Translations under genes and position numbers: made by a program
Part shown: positions 1 through 9,814 of the stretch, piece after piece
Layout: the number at the start of each line of letters is the position of its first letter
Position numbering within the stretch: position 1 is the first letter of the stretch
The notes under the pieces: model-generated
Told to the model about the DNA's origin: nothing
Seen by the model: only the letters and a program-made list of their open reading frames with translations
The model's database searches: none
NCBI GenBank assembly: GCA_037501455.1
Contig: CM074865.1
Span: 36,128,501-36,192,500 of the forward strand
DNA from: Lantana camara
Lineage: Eukaryota; Streptophyta; Magnoliopsida; Lamiales; Verbenaceae
Reading direction: 5' to 3'
Length of the DNA stretch: 64,000 bases

Positions 1-182
1 TGGAGCATAGCCTCATTACAAAACCATTTTTAAGTTTATATACGCTCATACACATAATTCAGAAGGATTTACTCGATAACTTCATTTGAAAACTATATAC
101 ATATAATCATAAGGTTTTGGCCAAAGCTTTTCACATAAGGGTTGTAGGGTTTAATACGTAGCTACAACGAAAACACCCTCAC

Positions 183-253
183 CTTAACCGTGAAGAAACA
201 AGGATCGAGCACCAAGTGCCTGACGATCAAAAGCTCTCCACCCTGGAGACAAA
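183..253 (-). other. Putative leader exon 2 in LTR K
   Basis: On the minus strand an acceptor (TTTTGTACAG) precedes a 71-nt segment containing TCTCCAGGGTGGAG, followed by a donor GTGAGGG. The same acceptor-exon-donor unit recurs in the other LTRs of the window. Splicing itself is not proven. Confidence 0.5.
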
Positions 254-780
254 CTGTACAAAAGACCACAAGACGTGTTCGTGAGACTCAAGACTCGAAA
301 TGAACCATATATGACGCACGGCAATGCTCACACATGATATGAAGACATAAAGATCATATTAAGTCATGAAAATCATATAACCAATTCATTCACTTGTTCA
401 ATCATAGATCATTCAATTCATATTTCCAATCCAATAATTCAAGAATTCAAATAGGAACATAGAACATATTCAAGCTCTACCAACATGCTACTACATACCT
501 CAAATTACATAACATAGCATGTATCCAAGGTTGGACAACAAGAAGAAGTGATATGATATAGAAAATAAGTGATGCGATTCATAAACGACATATAAACACA
601 CATCAACGGCAATAAGCAAAAGCATACCTATAACTCATCTAAATACCACGAAATTGAACCACAATACTCCTAACATCCAGTAAAACAAGTTCATAGTTTA
701 ACACAAAAGGAGATAAAGTCATTAAGGAGGTGAAACAATTCAAAAACCGAAGAGGATGTAACGAAGACTGCGCATGGGAA

Positions 781-904
781 GTGACACGGGGGTGTCACCA
801 ACCCTAGCCCAACTGAGCCACGGGCGTGGCTCAGTACAGAGCTGCCCAGAAGGTGTGACACGCCCGTGTCTCCCTCTTATGAGTAAATGAGACAAGGGGG
901 TGTC
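781..904 (-). repeat. Cluster of four GC-rich palindromes
   Basis: Four short near-perfect palindromes lie within 124 bp: GTGACACGGGGGTGTCAC (781-798), GAGCCACGGGCGTGGCTC (815-832), GACACGCCCGTGTC (857-870) and GACAAGGGGGTGTC (891-904). They stand out from the AT-rich LTR and fall inside the putative first leader intron. Diverged versions occur in the element A 3' LTR at about 16660-16790. Confidence 0.75.
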
Positions 905-2726
905 ACGGTACAGAACTTGAGGCGCATGCAAGACCTAACCGGCAAAACTGAACTCAAACAAACTCAATCCAAAGGCATACCAAATTAACTCCAAATGCTC
1001 TGAAACTTAATATGCAACATATTTGGCATGTTATGAACATTTTTCATTTAGAGTGCAAAAGCTAAATAACACGTTAAGATCATCGAAACCGTGAAACAAA
1101 ACTGGGTCGCTACAATCGGACATATGAGCCCTCATGATTCTATCATGCCTTGATCAAGTACTTAGGGCTTGAATTTGGATCTGAAACTTTGGGGAATGCA
1201 TGATAACATACCAAACAACTAATATACATCATATATATGCAAAATGGTACAATTTAAAGCACATTAGAAGGACCAACAAGTTACCAAACACAACAGCAAC
1301 AAATCTGTCAAAGATCATGCATAAGAACAGGCCATATCTTGCGGTTTTGAGGCTTCAAATGGAACCAAATACTTAAAGCATGAATGCTAACATATAGAAC
1401 AAGGAGTGTACATCAACTCCATGAATTTTCACGCGAAATGGAGGCCATATGATCATGCAACAACACCAAATCTCACACAGCAGTTCGAAAACAGGGGAAA
1501 CAGTTTGAACATCAAGTTTGGAGCTCCATCTCTCATAATTTCATAAAAGGGTCAAGAAATGAAATCCTCCTAACATCAAATACTATCAGTTAGGAAAGAA
1601 ATAAGCCAAGAAACAAGTTCATATGATCACATATAAGCAAGAAATTCAGCCACACAAACATATAGGTCACAAGAGCAAAAATCCCTAAAAGTTCATACCA
1701 ATCTCATAATTCAAACCCTAATCAAATCTGATCCAAATCAGGTTTTAAATAGATGAAATCAAGCATAATTGAGTAGAGAAGACATAAATATTCATACCTT
1801 GAAGTTTTGGTGAAGGAAGATGGTGATTTGAGCTCCAAAATCACAAAGGCCAAGGGTTTTCTTCCTTTCTTCTCTTCTCTTCTCTCTCGTTCAGCTCCAG
1901 CTGCAAGAGGAGATATTTTGGCTCGGTTTTTCAGAGGAAAAAGGGGAGTAGAAGGCTTAACCCAAGGTACAAAGTCATGGTTAAAGTATGGTTAAGTTAA
2001 GGAGTGTTATGGGGTCCCACCATGAAGACTAGTCAACCAAAGAAGCTCTTCTTGCACGGGTTGCTCGTTACGGTTGGATTTCGGAGGTCTTAATGATTTC
2101 AAAAAGGCATGGGGCTTGTTCCATTGTCTCCGAATCGTCGATACGAAGGCAACGGAGGTGTCGGAATTCGAATCCGAATTCCCGAGCTCAAGATATCACG
2201 CACGGAACCAAGGGTGCGCTAATTGCTCGTTAGCCCCCGACTTGGTTTCAAAAAATCAAAATAAATTCGTAAACACGACAAATGAATCCAAAAACATAAT
2301 CCAAGCATATAGGCATGTTCATAACACACACATTTACGACATATTAAATTTTCACGACATTTCGGTATCAATACATATATAAACAAAGCACAAATAGAAC
2401 ACTCATGCGCATGAACGAATTCATATTGTTATAAATGAATTACTAAAACTTACATTCCATATTAAATAAATTAAACAAACTAATAACATGTTGTAATTAA
2501 TTAAAGAAATTACCGAAGCAGTTAAGGTACGTGAAACCTCAATTAAGAAATTAAACACCAATTATCAAAGTAAAATAAAATTAATTAAATTAAAATAGAA
2601 ATAGTTTATGGTTTGAATCAAATATAAACATTTATAAACAATAAATCATATAATTAACTAATTAAATCGAGCAATTTATAAACAAATACGTCACATTATT
2701 ATAAACTGAAAAACTGGGGCGTTACA

Positions 2727-3427
2727 GATACGTTAAAGTATGTTATGATATGTTTTGTACGTAAGAATTTGTCAAGCTATGTTTTGTTCCGTTTTGATTA
2801 GAAACCCCTATATGTATGTATTACGGGCAAATGTTTTAGTGTGCAAGAACTATCCCTGAGTTCGCAAACATTATGTGATGTTCGTGCTTTGCTCTATATA
2901 TATGTAGTATGTGTGGGTAGCCCCTCACTCAGTCGGTGTGACTGACCCCTCTCCCCTTTGTTTTAGTGTGAAGGTTTGTATGGAGTTCAAGCTAGGTGGA
3001 GTCAGTCGAGTCTTTTCTTGAGTCAGAGCCCTTGCATACTCACTTCTGTAATCTGTATAAGTTTGAATGTTGTATGTATACCTTGTGATTTATTTTGATA
3101 TGTTATTTTTGGGACAGGCTTCTAGGGACAGATTTGAACCCGTTTTGTATTTATTATTTATGTTAAGATTCAGGATTAGGTATCTATGCTAGTTGAACCC
3201 GTCACCTACTATTTTTGCTTTTAAATTTGAATGTACATTTCGTTTCCACATCTATTTGTTGTTTTGTGGTTTGTTATTATTTGTAGTGTCTACGTCCCTG
3301 CTAGATTTGGTGTGTGTCTATTGGTCTCCCGTCCGCCTCTGCTTGGTTCATGTACGGGTTTTCGATCTCGTATGTGGATTGGCCTTAGGTGCGGGGGGCG
3401 TGCTGACCCACCATACGGGGTGCTACA
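2727..3427 (+). mobile_element. LTR L, 3' end fragment (plus strand)
   Basis: This is the terminal 0.7 kb of another long LTR. It contains the CTCACTCAGTC...GACTGACCCC hairpin and pyrimidine tract (about 2930-2965), the G-rich pre-terminal block, and ends GGGGTGCTACA at 3427. No PBS follows, so it is a 3' or solo LTR. LTR K begins exactly at its left edge, which fits K having inserted into L; the left part of L would lie outside the window. Confidence 0.65.
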
Positions 3428-3650
3428 ATTCTCGTTTCATAGACAAAAAACAAGAAAAGACGAACTACTCGGCAAGTACAAGTTTCCTCCAAGATCCTCA
3501 TGTCAAGACAAGTTCAAGTCAAGCAAGTCAAATGAAAACACTCTTACCTCATACTCTGGCGATCGAAGGGCCGATCGACCCTTAGCCATCCAAGCAAGCG
3601 TGTATATATAGGTCGTGAGTTTCACGACACTCACGCTCGAGGACTCCACA
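3428..3650. other. Unassigned spacer
   Basis: This 223-bp stretch lies between the end of LTR L and the start of the CACTA-like element. I see no coding signal. It contains an overlapping palindrome (GGCCGATCGACC vicinity) and a TATATATA run near 3601-3610. Confidence 0.4.
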
Positions 3651-4110
3651 CACTATTAAAACCACATTTTGTGACGCTAAAATTCGTCACAACAAGCAGA
3701 CATTGTGACGCTTTCGATTTTGTGACGCCGGCCAAAAGCGTCATGTATTCCGGCGTTGCAATATCATATAATGACGGGATTAGGCGTCTCAAAATTTGCT
3801 TTGTTGTGACGCTTGAATTTGTCACTAAATCGCTGATGTTGTGACGCTTTTGTGTGTCTCGTTTTAAACCCGAAATACTAAAACTAACTAGATATATGAC
3901 GCGTGAAAGCGTCTCAAAATGTAACTATTATGATGCTTGTAAACGTCCTAATAAAGTCGGGATATTGTGACGCTTTTGTGTGTCTGGAAAGAGTCATTTT
4001 GTGACACATAGATTCATCACCTGACATTAACTCATTTATTTAAAATCTTTTTTGTGGCCATGATAGGCGTCACAAGATGTTGATATTGTGATGCTTCAGC
4101 CTTCGTATGC
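3651..4110. repeat. Subterminal repeat array of the CACTA-like element
   Basis: At least ten copies of TGTGACGC or close variants (TGTGATGC, AAGCGTC, GGCGTCACAA) occur in both orientations in 450 bp. This is the expected place for transposase-binding subterminal repeats. Copies become more diverged away from the end. Confidence 0.65.
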
Positions 4111-4370
4111 ATCAATATTTTTAAAATTATAATTGTATTTCTACTTTCTAATGATAATTATGATGCGTATGTAATCATTCAAACGTCCATTAAAATTGAA
4201 AACCGAAACACAAGAAAGGAAATATTGTTCTTCAATTTCATCACATAATGTACCATCAACAAAAATCATACATTCCACAACAAGTCACAAAAATTAAAAT
4301 GACAAAAGCCAAATCTCAATCATTTGAGTCTGTTATCCAAAAATAAGAACACCAATATCATAGTGTTGAA

Positions 4371-4561
4371 TTCTAACCAAAATATATACTAACCTTAATA
4401 AATAAGTCATAAAGGGCGAACGGAAATTTAACTACTAATTCTTTAGTTGTGTCTTCTTCATGCTTACTTGAAGATGTGCTGGAACCAGGAGAAGAGGGTT
4501 CTACATCCTGTGGTTGTGTTGCAGCTGCTGGTTTACCTTTAGATGGCACTTTTTGGAGATT
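4371..4561 (-). pseudogene. HVA22-like gene fragment, C-terminal exon
   Basis: After an acceptor (GATACTAG) at 4562-4563 the minus strand reads a Pro/Ser/Thr-rich, lysine- and glutamate-containing tail that includes KPAAATQPQDVEPSSPGSST. Low-complexity Ser/Pro tails of this kind end HVA22-like proteins, and the piece lies directly downstream of the HVA22 exon at 4723-4920. The frame stays open to about 4371; the true end of the coding part may be nearer 4430. It is assigned mainly by position after the better-conserved exon. Confidence 0.5.
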
Positions 4562-4722
4562 CTAGTATCATGTTTATGTTTATAGACATTTGACCTGCTT
4601 TACATTACAAGAGATTCTGAAAACCATTGGTGAAAATTTTGAAATGTAGCAGACCCAAAACTAGAGAGAAATGATGTGATTGACAACAATATAGTTTTAT
4701 AATAAGATATTCCAATGCATAC

Positions 4723-4920
4723 CTGGGGGGCGATGGATTGTGAAATAATATACTGCAACATGTCGAAAATTCTTGTCTGGTTATAGCTGAAGACCCTCTG
4801 CCAGTACAACACTGCCATATCTCCAGCCCTTGTCCACAGTTCTAACAAATTGCGTTCAATTTATGTGTCATGCTTCGCGACAAAGGGTCTAAAGAAGGAG
4901 TCATAAACATATACTATTTC
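4723..4920 (-). pseudogene. HVA22-like (TB2/DP1 family) gene fragment
   Basis: This 198-nt exon has an acceptor (TTTCAG) and a donor (CAG|GTATGC). Its translation includes VYDSFFRPFVAKH and LELWTRAGDMAVLYWQR, the conserved stretch after the membrane segments of plant HVA22-like i/j proteins (TB2/DP1/HVA22 family, ER membrane-shaping proteins). An in-frame TAA at 4861-4863 interrupts the exon, so it cannot encode a full product. The upstream membrane-spanning exons are not seen. It sits inside the CACTA-like element beside exons of unrelated genes, so it is read as a captured copy, not the resident gene. Confidence 0.75.
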
Positions 4921-5769
4921 CTGAAATCAATGCATTTATGAAGGCAGCATATAACTGCAAGCTACAACATATTACAAGTGCTCTGGTGATCAAAGAACCA
5001 GTCATCTTGAATCACTATCATAGACATAAAACATATATTAGGTTGGCTCCAGCAATTTATTGAGTCAAGAAAGCCAAAGAAGAATAATGTGTTTCAAGGA
5101 AAGGACTTTGAACTTATTAGCAAATCTCAATTTTAACAGATATGCTCTGTTCTTTCCAATTTCCACTTTCAAGCAATATTTTCTGTTGTCAAAACTTGAG
5201 AACAAAATAAACTCTGTTAGATTGAGTTATTGACTACTTGTGTTTAGTATATGACAAAGAGAAACTTTTACTTGCATGTAGAGTCCAAGAATATCTGATG
5301 GAAACAAGTGTTTATATGTGAATCAGATACAAGTGTTTATATGTGAAAAAACTGAAAATAATAAAGCAACTTCATAAAGAATTGCTCCTATATTCCTCCC
5401 ATTTTGTCTTTTATTTTTATTGTTACGGAATTAAAGTTCATTTGGATACCAAAAATAGCATATAAAATCAATTATCAAGTGCTCTACTCTTTCAATTTTC
5501 ATCACTGAGAAATCAGCAGAAAATTTACACTGCAAATGAACATTGATTGAATCTACTCAAAAAGAGATAAAGGAGATCATTATCGACCCCCTAAGCTGCA
5601 ATTCAGGTAGTCATACCACACTCACACACAATCACCTGAAGCATTGCTCGAAAGTTGAAACAATGGACCATAATTATTAAGGAGTCACAACTATGGCTTA
5701 CGTTCTAAGGTGAAATAATAGAATTAATAATAATAACAAAGAAACTTCACTGGTAATTGATTCTCTTAC

Positions 5770-6027
5770 CCCAAGGAAGAACAGGAAACTCCCAATTTTG
5801 TGCAGGTACAGTAATACCATATGTAACAACCTGCAAAGGAGAGAAAGAAGTCTACTTTTAAAAAGTACAATGGGAATGGAATGTAAGCCTCTTATTACAG
5901 CAGAGAAAATGTAAGACGAACCAAAATTGATGCAGCTAAAACCTGCGAAGAGATGTAAAGAACTGATGTATCTTCATTTTCGTAAAGCAGATCCATAACC
6001 ACATGCTCCCCAACACGGGCATCTATC
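5770..6027 (-). pseudogene. Two exons of an unidentified host gene
   Basis: Two adjoining exons have matching phase and canonical splice sites. Exon 6027-5943 (85 nt) encodes DARVGEHVVMDLLYENED followed by TSVLYISSQ; exon 5830-5770 (61 nt) encodes VVTYGITVPAQNWEFPVLPW. The reading frame is clean across both. I do not recognise the family. Codon-like quality and conserved splice sites say this derives from a real host gene. Lying between the HVA22 and ankyrin pieces, it is probably another captured fragment, though a chimeric transcription unit is possible. Confidence 0.5.
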
Positions 6028-6426
6028 CTAAGTTAAGATAGGAAAGAATAAGCCATTAGGATAGCCATATCAATTTAGAAAACTTGATCAACTTATCACT
6101 ACAGAAATGAATTAAGATGGCCAGATGGCTTACTTCATCTAAGAAAAGAGTACAAATTAAAAAAGAATAAGAAGAACAAGTGATCAAAGCAATCAAAAGG
6201 AAAGAAAAATTGGTGAACATGGATCATGGTTGGTGTAAAAGTTATTAGCTTATTTACATCAAGAAGAGTTTTTCCCAGTCGGTGTATCCAACAAACCGTA
6301 GGTTGGTTTCGGTAGCATTCCTTTGAAACTCACTTCGACTAATCATTAAAAATATTTGCAAGTGCAGTACCATCACAGATCAATGAGTGCTACTATGTTT
6401 GTTCATTAGTGTGCATAATATGTATA

Positions 6427-6482
6427 ACGAGAGAGAGAGAGAGAGAGAAAGAGAGAGGCACAGAGAGATAGAGATAGATGGA
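6427..6482. repeat. (GA)n-rich microsatellite
   Basis: A run of GAGAGA with short interruptions, continuing into GAGATAGAGATAG. Simple-sequence repeat inside the CACTA-like element. Confidence 0.85.
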
Positions 6483-7782
6483 GGGAGAAAATGTAAAATG
6501 CCTAAGTAACAGACACATGATCAGCCCTTTAAAATGCCACCACTTTTACAAATAAATATATAAACCTTCAGCTGTAGCCAAAACAGGTTATGACATTCCA
6601 TAGCTTTAGTATTTCATGTTTAGTTTGGAGAAAAATGTGATAGCTCCCTCGAACTTAAAGAAAAATAAAATTTATTCTCACCCCCCTTGACTTAAATCCT
6701 TGCCCCATCCCTTTATATAAGCAAAGGACTGCTTGTCACTGAGAGTGCAATCTTGATTCGCAGTAAATGCATTGTTGCACTACATTGTGAATTTATGTGA
6801 TAATTCGCACATAACTGTTCATCCTTATTTACAAGCTAATGTTACTTATTATAAGAAATCCATACATTGATTTTTCATTATAACTATTAGCATTCTCTCT
6901 CTTCTATTTTTCAATATAGATTTAGTGAAAACTAATTTTCTCGGCCACAAAAAAAGGTCACGAGTGTAACCTTTTCCCTTCTCTTGATTCTCCTACACCA
7001 ATCATCCCGTGCATTTATATCTCCTCAGTTTAGAGGAACCAGGTTCTGGATAATGTTCAACTAAGATTAATAACTTGTTTCTATACATATAACTATGATT
7101 AATTCATGAAAAATTTGGTGGTGAGGTAGTTGTGATTTCTGTTTCTAATCTGTGTAGATGTGTTTGTAGTGCAGGTACGAATCTTGTGAATCAAACTGAT
7201 TGTTCTTAGTAGTTTAGAGAAGAGAAGTGGGAGAATTCGTGTAGTAGAACGGCACTAGGTAGAAGAAGTTATTGCCATGGACTTCATATAGAATATTTCA
7301 TTTTCTTAATGATAATTCAGTTGGAAAATTTGATATTCTTAACGAACTGTTTAGCTTCAGTATTTGCCTCTATTTTTGTTTCCCTTTAATTGTATTCTAC
7401 CTACTATAATTACCAATTAATTACATACTAATCCCACCTTGTTTCCCCTATTTATGCTAATCTTCAGATCAAAGAATTTTGTAAGGAAATTCAGAAGGAA
7501 ATAGCAAAGGAGCAAGATTAAAAGCATAGCATTACATCATCAGAAAATCAATTCTTAGTGCTTTCCACACTAAAATCCAAGATCTAAACATAGGTAAGAG
7601 ATCAGCAACATGAATCAATTCATTGGCAGGAGGCACCTATGTTCATGTGACCTCTATCGTATTATTTAGAATAAGTAGTGAATCTTCGTATTTGGATGCA
7701 CCGAAAGTCATATATGATAAAATGAAATAAAACTACAGGATAAGCAGCTCAATGTTTATAAGAAACTAGAATTACGAAGTAC

Positions 7783-7830
7783 CTGCTGCCTGTGGAGGCG
7801 ATTTTCATGCTCCAACTCCTCAATTTTCTC
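7783..7830 (-). pseudogene. Short coiled-coil exon of unidentified gene
   Basis: A 48-nt exon lies between GATGCAG acceptor and CAG|GTAC donor and encodes EKIEELEHENRLHRQQ, a heptad-like charged coiled-coil. It may belong to the same source gene as 5770-6027. Too short to assign to a family. Confidence 0.4.
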
Positions 7831-7986
7831 CTGCATCACAAACACAAAAACGTCCCAGACACAAGTCTGTCACATATCATCTAAAATCAAGTTTAGATGC
7901 ACATAAAAAAGAGACATGAGCAGATACATATGAACAAGTAACCTTCCTGAACCTTTTCACCACCAAGAAGGCTCATTTTAAGATTA

Positions 7987-8328
7987 CCTAGCACCTACAA
8001 TACTAATTCAACATTGCCTACACGGAACTCTTCTCCGGTTGCCAAGTCCCACGACCAAGCACCTAGACTGACCTTGGCATCTGTTCTTCATCCGAACTAT
8101 TTTTGGAACTAATTAATTAATTTTAGATTTTGAATACATGTTGTGGGAGTTTGGGATTTCGAGATCGAGGAAATGCTTGATGAATAATACCTTCAAGAGG
8201 AGCTGGACGACAGAGACTTGTCTGTTAACAACAGCTGCTGCAAGTGCATTGTAGTTGACATTCGTATGGAGAGATGGTTTTGAAGATTGCAGCAGTATTT
8301 TGGCGCTTGCATTGGCATCCACCCCATT
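7987..8328 (-). pseudogene. Ankyrin-repeat protein gene fragment
   Basis: Exon 8328-8191 (138 nt, in phase 0, flanked by an AG acceptor and GT donor) encodes an ankyrin-like unit including NALAAAVVNRQVSVVQLLLK. About 100 bp further along, near 8087-7987, a second piece encodes TDAKVSLGAWSWDLATGEEF and then RVG, matching the GAWSWD...GEEFRVG segment I recall following this repeat in a plant ankyrin-repeat protein family. The second piece has an upstream stop and lacks a clean acceptor. The rest of the protein is missing, so this is a captured, non-functional fragment inside the CACTA-like element. Confidence 0.65.
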
Positions 8329-8740
8329 CTATGTTAATTAGAAGAGAAAGTTATAATGACAATCATTGAAACATGCATTACTCTGTCATTCGAAGTTCCA
8401 TTCATGCCTAGATTACATTCAACAAGACCTTTATTTGCTTACACTATAATTATCAGCCTCTTTCAAACATCAGATCCCATAATCAACCTACTTCTTTTCT
8501 GATTTTAATCCCCAACAATGACAAAATTCTCTCATTTACTTATTCATTGTTCGCTTCTCTCTCAATTTTGACTTCAAAATTGATTTTTCTGTCAAATTCT
8601 AAACATAAGAGAAAAGAGAACTACAATTTTCACTACAGTAGGAACCTATTAATGGTGCCATCATCATAGGCTTCTTATGATTACATTTCTTATATCTTGT
8701 TGAAAAAGTGATCAAAAAATCTCAGAGAAACGATAGAAAA

Positions 8741-8823
8741 GCAAACTACTACATAATCTGACTAAATGGAGTAAACAACTACATAATCTGACTAAATGGA
8801 GCAAACTACTACATAATCTGACT
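8741..8823. repeat. 30-bp tandem repeat, about 2.8 copies
   Basis: The unit containing ACATAATCTGACTAAATGGA recurs at 8751, 8781 and 8811 with a 30-bp period. Short minisatellite, non-coding. Confidence 0.8.
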
Positions 8824-9324
8824 GAACATCAGACATATTATAGCACAAAAGTCAAGTCTCCGTTAAATCCACAACAAATTATTCTCAACACACATGAAAA
8901 AGTTCTAAGATTTCCAAAAAGAAAGCTACCAGGGAATCCAATTCCTATTTCCCCCAAACAAAATCCACAAGTATGTACCCCACATTTCGGAAAAACAATC
9001 TAAATTCCAGAAGAAGAAAGCCACAACTCCAGCAAGTCGCAACACACAACAGAATTCGCACCTAACAACTATTATGACTAATAAGATTGCAACATTTCTT
9101 TCAGAAATCCGTTGAATTCAGTTATTACTTTCGATCTATCCACAACCAAAAATGGATGAATTTCAGGGTTTACTATTAAAATTTTTTGGGAAAAAGAATC
9201 GGGCATCTGGACTGCGCCATGAACATCTAGAAAGCGAAAATTATAGCATGAACACATTGGAGAAAACTAAAATTTTTTCTTATAAAATTGGAGACTATAA
9301 ACACCGAAAGAGCGAGAGGCAGAA

Positions 9325-9490
9325 ATTACCAGATCTAGAAGATAAGCCGAACACCCAAAATAGAAAAGAGGAAAAGAGAAGGGCGAGGCCGTCGATGGTC
9401 TGGAAACCGAACCCTGGAGCAGCGGCGGAGCAGTGATGCAGTGGCGGAGCTCTGGAGTGGTAGAACCTCCGATTTCCTTGAATTTCATTG
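9325..9490 (-). pseudogene. 5'-UTR/first-exon-like segment
   Basis: On the minus strand a GC-richer stretch (CTCCGCCACTGCATCACTGC) is followed by a CT-rich leader and a donor-like CTAGATCTG|GTAATTTC near 9330. This resembles the first exon of a plant gene, with AT-rich intron-like sequence after it. It is upstream of the ankyrin piece and could be that source gene's leader. No protein is assigned. Confidence 0.3.
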
Positions 9491-9814
9491 AGTAGGGTTT
9501 CTAGTGTTTCATGTCTGTCAATGCATTATGGGAACTACCTTCTTTGTTTGATAAAGCTTTCCCGATGCTTCCATTTGGGGACTAAGAAATGTTTTATGTT
9601 TTTAACAAATTAGAAATGTTTCCCTCTTTCTTTTTTTAAAACTCGCCAAAAATTCTTGATGAAAAGCCAACTCTTGTAATAAAATCAAAGAAAGAATAAT
9701 ATTTTATAAATATATATTATATTGAGACACTTATATATTATAAAGCTTAAATCTATTATATTGTGACGCCTTCTAGAAAAAAATCTCATTATTATTAATT
9801 TAGTTAATAAATAA
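9491..9814. other. AT-rich right flank of the CACTA-like element
   Basis: No gene is seen. It contains one subterminal-type GTGACGCC motif (about 9762) and AT-rich sequence, and stops abruptly where the truncated LTR of element A begins. Confidence 0.4.

Larger units (their letters stand above)
1..2726 (-). mobile_element. LTR K, partial, long-LTR gypsy element
   Basis: This is the reverse complement of the first 2.7 kb of the element A 3' LTR (14832 to about 17530). Its U3 terminus is at 2726, where the plus strand reads GGGGCGTTACA, and it runs out of the left edge of the window. It carries the same landmarks as A: a donor-like CTTCAAG|GTATGAAT (about 1797), a cluster of GC-rich palindromes (781-904), the small leader exon (183-253) and the U3 hairpin (2163-2182). 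Short reading frames inside it are not coding. Orientation is set by homology to A, whose PBS and polypurine tract are visible. Confidence 0.85.
3651..9814. mobile_element. CACTA-like DNA transposon with captured host exons
   Basis: The left end reads CACTATTAAAACCACATTTT and is followed by about 450 bp of subterminal repeats built on TGTGACGC and its complement, the layout of En/Spm (CACTA) ends. A further GTGACGCC copy lies near 9762, just before the truncated LTR of element A starts at 9815, so the right terminus was probably lost. No transposase is recognisable. The interior holds minus-strand exon-like pieces from at least two, probably three, host genes with intact-looking splice sites, the pattern of transduplicated gene fragments (Pack-CACTA). 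The right boundary is uncertain. Confidence 0.6.

Noticed and set aside
2074..2382. Frame starting MDFGGLNDFKKAWG, also seen in part in reverse at 15260-15442
   Set aside because: It lies in LTR U3, differs in stops between copies and has no domain; its similarity reflects shared LTR sequence.
3193..3611. Two overlapping plus-strand frames of 126-130 codons
   Set aside because: They cross from the end of LTR L into spacer and have no recognisable protein.
4371..9490. A functional multi-exon host gene on the minus strand
   Set aside because: Adjacent exons belong to unrelated protein families, HVA22 exon has a stop, and a CACTA-type end lies beside them; captured fragments fit better.
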